A DNA stretch of 26,212 nucleotides from an uncultured Gammaproteobacteria bacterium (GTDB lineage: Bacteria; Pseudomonadota; Gammaproteobacteria; Magnimaribacterales; D2472): contig CAJXAZ010000012.1 in assembly GCA_913050015.1 (NCBI GenBank), positions 1 through 26,212 on the forward strand. Reading direction: 5' to 3'. Shown here piece after piece: positions 15,034 through 21,139 of this stretch. The notes beneath the pieces were generated by a model that worked only from the letters and a program-made list of their open reading frames with translations, made no database searches and was not told the DNA's origin. Positions within the stretch are counted from its first letter, which is position 1, and each line of letters starts with the position of its first letter. A program made the position numbers and the translations under genes.

Positions 15034-15786
15034 TTAAGCATTACTAGATTCTTTAACTGCAACATTCCAAATGATCAAACCAAATAGAATCTTGTTAACA
15101 AAGTCAGCAAGGTTATATATAAGGTTTAAGTTTGAAGCGTATACACCTTCGCCACCCATTAGGTAACCAGCAGCATATCCAGCAGGATAAATTGCCCATC
15201 CAACAACAATAATCATCATCATTGCGTTGTATGCAGAGTTAACAGCAGGACTTGCAGTACTTACAGCAGCCTTACCTTCACCCATATATAGCTCATAAAT
15301 CATGTATAACCATCCAGCCATACCAATAATGAAAGCAGGTAATACAGGAGCTAATCCAGCTTCGCCTGCAAATCCAGCACCTAACATTACTAATGAACCA
15401 GCTAGAAGCTTCTTAAATAATGAAGCAGCAACACTTGTACAAGCAGCAAGAATTAGATAGAACTCAACCATTTGTAATGGAACAGTTAATAACCAATCAA
15501 TATATCTGAATACTGTTGGGGTATCACCAGTATCTATCCAAACACCTCTCATATAGAGATAATGCCAAAAAGCTATACCAGTAATTAAACCAGATACAGT
15601 AAGTGAAGTTTTCCACTTAGCGCTGACTTGGTCTCTTTCTACAAAAAAGAACACAGTTGCCGCTAACATACCAGCTGTAACCAGCCAGAATGAAACACCA
15701 ACAGTATCACTTATATCTAGATCGCCACCAGCAGCAGCAAATGATGGAAGTGCAATAGCACTACCTAAGATTAATAATAATTTCAT
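15034..15786 (-). CDS. Proteorhodopsin, light-driven proton pump, blue-absorbing type
   Basis: 250 aa with a signal peptide (residues 1-18) and seven transmembrane helices. Retinal-bound pump moving protons out of the cell to energise ATP synthesis and transport. Numbering matches green proteorhodopsin through helix C: His75, Arg94, proton acceptor Asp97, proton donor Glu108 (RYIDWLLTVPLQMVEFY). Retinal Lys is 232 (ADFVNKILFGL) with Asp228 one turn before. Position 105 is Gln, the known blue-tuning residue (Leu in green forms). All residues of a working pump are present. Strong SD (AGGAG, 7 nt spacing). The leader carries a small hairpin, and a Fur-box-like palindrome lies about 90 bp upstream. 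No carotenoid or blh retinal-synthesis gene is in this window. Confidence 0.97.
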   Translation of the reverse strand: MKLLLILGSAIALPSFAAAGGDLDISDTVGVSFWLVTAGMLAATVFFFVERDQVSAKWKTSLTVSGLITGIAFWHYLYMRGVWIDTGDTPTVFRYIDWLLTVPLQMVEFYLILAACTSVAASLFKKLLAGSLVMLGAGFAGEAGLAPVLPAFIIGMAGWLYMIYELYMGEGKAAVSTASPAVNSAYNAMMMIIVVGWAIYPAGYAAGYLMGGEGVYASNLNLIYNLADFVNKILFGLIIWNVAVKESSNA

Positions 15787-15809
15787 ATGTAACTCCTGTA
15801 ACAGAAAAA

Positions 15810-15825
15810 GAAGCTAAATTGCTTC
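15810..15825 (-). promoter_or_regulatory. Leader hairpin with T tract upstream of the rhodopsin SD
   Basis: On the minus strand GAAGC-AATTTA-GCTTC followed by TTTTTCTG and then the SD. The preceding G6 could extend the stem by G-U pairs with the T tract. It resembles a small attenuator or a stabilising 5' stem. Candidate -10 boxes upstream are TATGAT (15845-15850) and TATAAA (15833-15838), neither with a good -35. Confidence 0.35.
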
Positions 15826-15873
15826 CCCCCTTTTTATATGAACCATCATAGTAACCAATATTCATATATGTAT

Positions 15874-15910
15874 CAAACTTTTAATGAGAATGATTCTCAT
15901 TAAAAGTTTG
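15874..15910. promoter_or_regulatory. 37-bp perfect palindrome with Fur-box-like core
   Basis: Two 18-nt arms that are exact reverse complements around a single G at 15892. The core TGAGAATGATTCTCA (15885-15899) matches the 7-1-7 Fur motif TGATAATNATTATCA at most positions. It covers the last codons and stop of the TonB receptor gene and lies upstream of the rhodopsin gene on the same strand. The RNA would also form a long hairpin, but no T tract follows on the minus strand. Confidence 0.6.
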
Positions 15911-18197
15911 CGCTTAAAGAGACTCCAAACATTAAAGGAGGTCCGGCTACATAAGTTGGCAATCCAAGAACATCTCCACCAACGTTACCACCATCAATTA
16001 AGAACTCTTCATCCATTATATTTTTAAAGTAGATTGAAGTACTGACACTCTCTGAAATAGCTATATTTATATTCAGATTTAGTAAGCCATAACCTTCTTG
16101 ATAGGTATCTAGATCATTACTTTCTTCAAAATAAACATCATCTTGGTAGGTATAAGCAAGAATATAGTTAGCCATGCCTCTATTTAATGAGATCCCAACA
16201 GAGTAGTTAGATTCAGGAGCAAGTCTCCAAGTATTTCCAGCATAGTCAAAGGCTTTATCATCAATTGTATTTTGTCCAAGCTTCGCATTTTGATAGCCGT
16301 AAGAGCCGAATATTTTGACTGAATCAGAAATTACATAATTTCCATAAAACTCATAACCATCTATTGTTGCTGTTTCCATTACTGAGTATGAAGTGAACCC
16401 AGTATTATAGTTAAGCTGTGCAACAGTATAATTTGAAAAGTCGTAGCTAAATATAGCTCCAGATAGGAATAACTTACTATCAACATAGTTAAATCCAAAA
16501 TCCTGAGACTCTATTGTTTCAGCAGGCGTAACCCCTGTGTAACTCACATAAGGACTTATTCTTCCTTCTGAAGAGGTAATATAAAAAGATAAACTATCTG
16601 AATAGTTATAAACACTTGATAGTTTCAACAAGGGCTCACCTTCATCTTTATGTGAATTTTTTTGCTGAAGAACGGCATCCTGACATGTGCCTGTTACTAG
16701 AGGCCTATTGCATTCTTTCGCATCAAAAACGACAGCCGTATCATTTGAAGAGTCTCTATAACCAACAGTAAAGCTAAGATCATCAGTAAAGTGGTATGTA
16801 GCATCTACATAAAAAGATGATGAATCTTGTGATTCAGTTTGAACTTTAGGTTGAATATAGGGACTAACGTCAACCGGAAGGTTATAAATTGATCCATCTG
16901 GAAGAGGTATTGGAATTGTATTGAAGGGATTATTCTGCAATGTAGAGGCAAAGAGAGATCTTAATTGTTGAATTGGAAAGTTATCGCCATAAACATTGCT
17001 AGAAGAAAATGCACCTCTTCCACTTTGTAAAATCGATAGCAATCCATTTGCTGCTGCAAATTGTCCATCAAATGTTAGAAAGGCTAACAGGTAGGGTTCA
17101 GCAAATTCAATACCTAGGTAATCATAGGCTTCTTTATTTATCTTAGTGTAACCAACCATTAGATCTAACTTGTCATTGTTAAATTGGTATTGGGCTTCAA
17201 AGCCAGAAAGGTCAGCATTATTAGTTTTACCCGCCTCCATAATATTTAAATAAGACCCGTCAGTATCAATAAAACTAAAGGTATTTGACTGAGTGTCAAA
17301 CAAGCTCAACGAAGCAGAAGAATTTTTATTAATAGAGTAATTTAAAAAATATTGCTGAGTTAGCATTTCTCTATCAGTTTCAGAGTCTTGGGTGTTTCTA
17401 AAATCAACGGCGCCGTATGGTGATCTGTCCTGATTTTCTGAGAAAATGTAAGCACTTTTATATCCAACACCAGGCAGTTTGTTGTTTTCTTGGTTGATAA
17501 CTACATCTAATGTCAAATTATCAGTAATTTCATTTGTATAACTTAGTCTTAATGCTGAGACATTGCCTCTGCCATTTACATTATCACCATCACCTATATT
17601 TTTTGTATATCCTTCAATATCACTATTGAAAGTAGATATTCTCAACGAAGATGAGTCAGTTAAGGATATATTATTAACACTTTGCAGATCTCTACTATTG
17701 AAATTACCGAAGCCCATAGAAACAGAGCCATAGGTAGAGCCTAGCTCGGCCTTATTTGTAACAACATTGAATGCTCCGGCTGCAGAATCAACTCCAAATG
17801 TAGATGGTTGTGGTCCTTTCAAGATCTCCACTCTAGTTAAGTCATACAAGGCAAAAGAGGACATCGTGGTTGATGACATTGTTAACCCATTCATAAATCT
17901 ACCGATTCTACTAACTAAGAAGCCTGAATCAGCACCAACTCCTCTTATTGAAAGACTTGGATTAATAACATCCTCTTCTTGAACGGTAAAATTTGGAACA
18001 TAATAACTAAGCTGGCCTAGCTCAGTAATTTTTTGGTCCTCCATGAAATCTTCGTTATAAAGATTCATAGTAGTTCCAATATCAAGGATATTTTTCTCTG
18101 TCTTTTCTGCAGTTACTATTACTTCCTCAACATTTTGTTGAGCTGAAAGCGCTACAGACATTGAAATACATACAGCTAGTAGATAATTAGTTTTCAT
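15900..18197 (-). CDS. TonB-dependent outer membrane receptor, substrate unknown
   Basis: 765 aa from ATG 18197. A 72-nt longer frame (start 18269) is rejected because a TATAAT promoter (18225-18230) lies within it and because MKTNYLLAVCISMSVALSAQ is a proper signal peptide. Just after it is the TonB box VEEVIVTAEK. Plug: ELGQLSYYVPNFTV, SLSIRGVG, FMNGLTMS, LTRVEILKGPQPSTFGVDSAAGAFNVVTNKAE; then a long beta-barrel ending in FGVSLSANF. Imports a scarce compound using proton motive force. Loops with cysteines (KECNRPLVTGTCQ) may form an extracellular disulfide. Lies upstream of the proteorhodopsin gene on the same strand, 113 nt apart. The Fur-like palindrome at its end hints at iron but lies at the wrong end for controlling it. 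Confidence 0.92.
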   Translation of the reverse strand: MKTNYLLAVCISMSVALSAQQNVEEVIVTAEKTEKNILDIGTTMNLYNEDFMEDQKITELGQLSYYVPNFTVQEEDVINPSLSIRGVGADSGFLVSRIGRFMNGLTMSSTTMSSFALYDLTRVEILKGPQPSTFGVDSAAGAFNVVTNKAELGSTYGSVSMGFGNFNSRDLQSVNNISLTDSSSLRISTFNSDIEGYTKNIGDGDNVNGRGNVSALRLSYTNEITDNLTLDVVINQENNKLPGVGYKSAYIFSENQDRSPYGAVDFRNTQDSETDREMLTQQYFLNYSINKNSSASLSLFDTQSNTFSFIDTDGSYLNIMEAGKTNNADLSGFEAQYQFNNDKLDLMVGYTKINKEAYDYLGIEFAEPYLLAFLTFDGQFAAANGLLSILQSGRGAFSSSNVYGDNFPIQQLRSLFASTLQNNPFNTIPIPLPDGSIYNLPVDVSPYIQPKVQTESQDSSSFYVDATYHFTDDLSFTVGYRDSSNDTAVVFDAKECNRPLVTGTCQDAVLQQKNSHKDEGEPLLKLSSVYNYSDSLSFYITSSEGRISPYVSYTGVTPAETIESQDFGFNYVDSKLFLSGAIFSYDFSNYTVAQLNYNTGFTSYSVMETATIDGYEFYGNYVISDSVKIFGSYGYQNAKLGQNTIDDKAFDYAGNTWRLAPESNYSVGISLNRGMANYILAYTYQDDVYFEESNDLDTYQEGYGLLNLNINIAISESVSTSIYFKNIMDEEFLIDGGNVGGDVLGLPTYVAGPPLMFGVSLSANF

Positions 18198-18224
18198 AAA
18201 ATGGTTATTAGTTTGAACTGCGCA

Positions 18225-18230
18225 ATTATA
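18225..18230 (-). promoter_or_regulatory. -10 box of the second TonB receptor gene
   Basis: TATAAT on the minus strand, 27 nt before ATG 18197, giving a leader of about 20 nt. The -35 is weak (TTTTAT at 17 nt). This position argues against the upstream start at 18269. Confidence 0.5.
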
Positions 18231-18277
18231 GTCCCTATTAAAAGCATATAAAATTGTTTTTTTTAGCACATAAAGTT

Positions 18278-18305
18278 TTGCTTAATAATCAATGTTGAGT
18301 ATGAT
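18278..18305 (+). promoter_or_regulatory. Promoter of coaD
   Basis: TTGCTT (18278-18283), 16-nt spacer, TATGAT (18300-18305), ending 6 nt before ATG 18312. There is no SD, so a leaderless mRNA is predicted. Confidence 0.45.
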
Positions 18306-18311
18306 TTAGAT

Positions 18312-18794
18312 ATGAGAGTAGGAATATACCCGGGATCTTTTGATCCTATTACATTTGGCCACATGGATATCATCGATCGTGGCTGTGGTTTGTTCGATAA
18401 AGTTATTGTTGCAATAGCAAAGAGTGAATCTAAAAATCCTTTATTCTCAGTCGAGGACAGAATTAACTTAGCTCAATCAATATATGCTGATAATGATAAA
18501 GTTGAAGTTTTAGGATTCCCAAGAAAACTGACAGTCGACCTAGCAAGAGATCATAATGCTTGCGCAATAATAAGAGGTCTCAGAGCTGTTTCTGATTTTG
18601 AGTATGAATTTCAACTTGCAACAATGAATAGATCTCTTGCCCCTGATATAGAGAGTATATTTCTAACACCCAAAGAAAGTTTAATCTATGTATCTTCAAG
18701 TCTAATAAAGGAGATATCTGGACTTAACGGAGATATTTCTAAATTCGTTCATCCTATAGTTGAACAAGCCCTTAAGGCTAAGCAAAGCGTTTAG
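18312..18794 (+). CDS. coaD: Phosphopantetheine adenylyltransferase
   Basis: 160 aa, normal length. Joins 4'-phosphopantetheine and ATP to dephospho-CoA, the fourth step of coenzyme A synthesis, in the cytoplasm. Nucleotidyltransferase motif YPGSFDPITFGH (6-17, the HxGH equivalent with Thr-Phe-Gly-His), Lys41 region AKSESKNPLFSVEDR, IIRGLRAVSDFEYEFQLATMNR (86-107), and the C-terminal YVSSSLIKEI matching ISSTxVKE. No SD; TATGAT sits 6 nt before the ATG. Its stop overlaps the convergent mutM stop by 4 nt. Confidence 0.97.
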   Translation: MRVGIYPGSFDPITFGHMDIIDRGCGLFDKVIVAIAKSESKNPLFSVEDRINLAQSIYADNDKVEVLGFPRKLTVDLARDHNACAIIRGLRAVSDFEYEFQLATMNRSLAPDIESIFLTPKESLIYVSSSLIKEISGLNGDISKFVHPIVEQALKAKQSV

Positions 18795-19600
18795 CTCTGA
18801 CAGCTTCCACAAAAAAAAGTTGCTCGCGTATTAATTACGACCTTTGTGATTAATGTTTTACATTTTTTGCATTCAAGTCCTTCTCTTCCATATGCATTAA
18901 GCTCGAATTTAAAATAACCAGGACTTCCGTCTGCAGAATAAAAATCTTTCAGAGTTGTGCCTCCAACTTTAATTGCAGCATTTAAAATTTTCTTTGCAGA
19001 GAGAGTAATCTTTTTGCAATCCTCGATAGTTAAATCAGATGCAACTCTATTAGGATTAATTTGAGCAAGATATAAACTTTCAGATGCATATATATTCCCA
19101 ATCCCAACGACATTCTTTTGGTTCATTAATAAGCTTTTAATATTTATTTTAGATTTAGCAGTTATTTTATGGAGATCATTAGGATTAAAATCTTTAGATA
19201 GTGGTTCCGGACCAAGGTTTTTTATTAATCTATGCTCATCTAAATTGTCTGCAAGATGGATTGATCCGAATCTTCTAGGATCGTTATATACAATTTTTTC
19301 TTCATCAAAAATAAATTCAGCATGATCATGTTTAAGAAAAAAATTATCATTATTTTTTGAGATCCTTAAGCTACCAGACATTCCAAGATGAAGAATAATA
19401 TTAATATTATCTAAATGAAATATTATGTATTTAGCTCTTCTGCTAATTTTATTAATAGATTGATTTTTTGTTAATGACTCAAAATTCTCTACAACTTTCC
19501 ATCGCAGATTTCTATTATGAATTTTTGTACTTTTTAAAGTGGACTGACTGAATTTATTAATAGCCCTGACGGTCGTTTCAACCTCTGGCAATTCAGGCAT
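18791..19600 (-). CDS. mutM: Formamidopyrimidine-DNA glycosylase (8-oxoguanine repair)
   Basis: 269 aa, normal length. Removes 8-oxoguanine and formamidopyrimidines and cuts the strand by beta,delta-elimination. N-terminal catalytic PELPEVET (Pro2, Glu3), Lys57 in RRAKYI, HLGMSGSLR (71-79), YNDPRRFG with the void-filling Arg, VVGIGNIYASES (about 163-174), GGTTLKDFYSADGSPGYF and a C-terminal zinc finger with Cys244, Cys247, Cys264, Cys267 and Arg259. Starts 3 nt after the tolC stop, so it is probably translated from the tolC mRNA; no independent SD. Confidence 0.97.
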   Translation of the reverse strand: MPELPEVETTVRAINKFSQSTLKSTKIHNRNLRWKVVENFESLTKNQSINKISRRAKYIIFHLDNINIILHLGMSGSLRISKNNDNFFLKHDHAEFIFDEEKIVYNDPRRFGSIHLADNLDEHRLIKNLGPEPLSKDFNPNDLHKITAKSKINIKSLLMNQKNVVGIGNIYASESLYLAQINPNRVASDLTIEDCKKITLSAKKILNAAIKVGGTTLKDFYSADGSPGYFKFELNAYGREGLECKKCKTLITKVVINTRATFFCGSCQS

Positions 19601-19603
19601 ATG

Positions 19604-20938
19604 TTAGTTTAGTAAGCTATTTATACTAAGAATTTCGCTTGGGCTTATAGTTCCAGATGCTAACAAAAGCTTAAGATTTGAAAGTATGTAATCGTACTTT
19701 GCATTAGAAAGATTTTTTTCAGCACTATAAAGGTTCTTTTCAGCTTGAAGAAGATCAACTACATTTCTTGTTCCAACTTTATAGCCAACTTGCGTTGCTT
19801 CCAATGCACTAGTTGCTGACTTAACAGCCTGTGTCTGAGCGGTAACATTCGCTACTAAAGTTAAGACATTTGAATATTGAGATCTAACTTCTTGAATAAC
19901 TTTTCTCTCTGCAAACAATGTATTTTCAGTTGCTTGGTCATATTTTAAATATGCCTGCTTTCTTTTTGAGCTCACAGCACCACCTTGAAATAACGGCATA
20001 CTAAATTGGATTCCAAAATTTCTTCTGCCAGTCACTGCCGGTATAGGAATTCCTTGACCATTAATACTAAAACCCTCGTAGTTATATTGATTAGTCTCAG
20101 ACTCAGACTCTGTTCCAACTATATCAATTTTAGGTAAATGATTGGAAGCAGCACTTCTTGCACTATTTTTTGCCGCTTTTTTTCTTAAATAAGATGCTTT
20201 AAGTTGGAAATTATTTGCTAAAGCAAGTTCTACCCATTTCTCTTTGGAGACAGGAGATGGATTTGAAACTACAAGACTATCTCCGAGTTCACTAAGGCTA
20301 AAAATCTCTCTTCCAATAAGAGCATTAAGTGCTTCCCTTGAGGAGAATAACTTTCCTTCAATATTTATTCTTGATGCTTTACTAAGATCAAAAGCCAGCT
20401 GTGCTTCTTGAACTCCAGTAATGGCAGATAAGCCAACTTCAAATCTTTGTTGTGCTTGATCCAGCTGTTTTTTAATTGCCTTTTCTTCAGAAATAGCAGC
20501 ATTTAAATTATCTATTGCTCTTAAGACCCCAAAATATAACTCTGCAGTTCTAACTAAAAGATTTTGTTGCTCATAAGCAAAATCTGCTTCAGCTGCATCA
20601 GTAAGGGATCGCGCTTGTCTAAATTGAAACCATGTATCAAGTCTAAATAATGGCTGTGTAATTCTAGCTGAGGATGAGAATGAGTTATATTGCTGTTGAA
20701 GCTGCTTGTCTTGGTAATATTCATTCCAATTAGTAGAGCCACTCAAAGTTAAACTAGGCAATAAAGCTGCTCTTCCTTGAACTACAATTTCTTTATCGGC
20801 CAAATAAGAATATTCAGCTGCTCTGTAAGTAGGATCATTCTGGAGAGCTTCATTATAGATATCTAATAAATTTTCAGATGAAACTGGTGCAATAAATAGA
20901 ATAGAAAGTAGTATTTTTAAGTTAGTAGCTTTAGTCAT
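19604..20938 (-). CDS. tolC: TolC-family outer membrane efflux/secretion channel
   Basis: 444 aa (E. coli TolC 493). Signal peptide LKILLSILFIAPVSS (8-22), then the TolC hallmark ENLLDIYNEALQNDPTYRAAEYSYLADKE. Two tandem repeats of the outer-membrane efflux domain follow, each with long alpha-helical coiled coils and beta-strand segments, ending in the VGTRNVVDLLQAEKNLYSAEKNLSNAKYDYI repeat. Forms the trimeric exit duct for tripartite efflux pumps and type I secretion. The N-terminal hallmark favours true TolC over NodT or CusC types. No SD; TAAAAT lies 6 nt before the ATG. Divergent from parE across a palindromic operator-like site. Co-transcribed with mutM, a rare pairing in my knowledge. 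Confidence 0.92.
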   Translation of the reverse strand: MTKATNLKILLSILFIAPVSSENLLDIYNEALQNDPTYRAAEYSYLADKEIVVQGRAALLPSLTLSGSTNWNEYYQDKQLQQQYNSFSSSARITQPLFRLDTWFQFRQARSLTDAAEADFAYEQQNLLVRTAELYFGVLRAIDNLNAAISEEKAIKKQLDQAQQRFEVGLSAITGVQEAQLAFDLSKASRINIEGKLFSSREALNALIGREIFSLSELGDSLVVSNPSPVSKEKWVELALANNFQLKASYLRKKAAKNSARSAASNHLPKIDIVGTESESETNQYNYEGFSINGQGIPIPAVTGRRNFGIQFSMPLFQGGAVSSKRKQAYLKYDQATENTLFAERKVIQEVRSQYSNVLTLVANVTAQTQAVKSATSALEATQVGYKVGTRNVVDLLQAEKNLYSAEKNLSNAKYDYILSNLKLLLASGTISPSEILSINSLLN

Positions 20939-20944
20939 AATAAT

Positions 20945-20950
20945 ATTTTA
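20945..20950 (-). promoter_or_regulatory. -10 box of tolC
   Basis: TAAAAT on the minus strand with exactly 6 nt to ATG 20938 and no SD. The matching -35 region (about 20968-20973) falls inside the palindrome at 20963-20985. Confidence 0.45.
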
Positions 20951-20962
20951 ACCTATTTGTTG

Positions 20963-20985
20963 TAATGTTTGCAGTGTAAACATTA
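20963..20985. promoter_or_regulatory. Palindromic operator-like site between tolC and parE
   Basis: A 23-bp inverted repeat, TAATGTTT (20963-20970) and AAACATTA (20978-20985) around GCAGTGT, with only one mismatched pair. It covers the likely -35 regions of both divergent promoters. Size and symmetry suit a TetR-type or similar dimeric regulator; no regulator gene is nearby. Confidence 0.5.
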
Positions 20986-21004
20986 AATTACTTCGATTTA
21001 TAAT
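20977..21004 (+). promoter_or_regulatory. Promoter of parE-parC
   Basis: TAAACA (20977-20982, 4 of 6), 16-nt spacer, perfect TATAAT (20999-21004). The leader to the TTG start is about 120 nt and contains a 21-codon frame. Confidence 0.5.
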
Positions 21005-21073
21005 GCGTTTGTATATTTTTTTCTATATTTCTTAGAGTAGAATAAGGCTTAAAAGTTCACACGGTAATTGTTA

Positions 21074-21139
21074 ATGAAAAAAGCTATAGAGTCGATTTCT
21101 AAAAGCTTTAATATTTTTAAGGCAGTATACATTGGCTAA
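21074..21139 (+). CDS. Possible 21-aa leader peptide overlapping the parE start
   Basis: ATG 21074 to TAA 21137-21139, MKKAIESISKSFNIFKAVYIG. It overlaps the parE TTG start by 8 nt in another frame, an arrangement that could couple parE translation to it. No strong SD (TAATTG region only). It may be chance, as 21 codons is short. Confidence 0.25.
   Translation: MKKAIESISKSFNIFKAVYIG

Noticed and set aside
15874..15910. Palindrome as an intrinsic terminator of the TonB receptor gene
   Set aside because: No T tract follows on the minus strand and the stem is AT-rich with a 1-3 nt loop; a regulatory site or RNA-stabilising stem is preferred.
18198..18269. Longer N-terminus of the second TonB receptor
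   Set aside because: It would put a TATAAT promoter inside the gene and bury the signal peptide.
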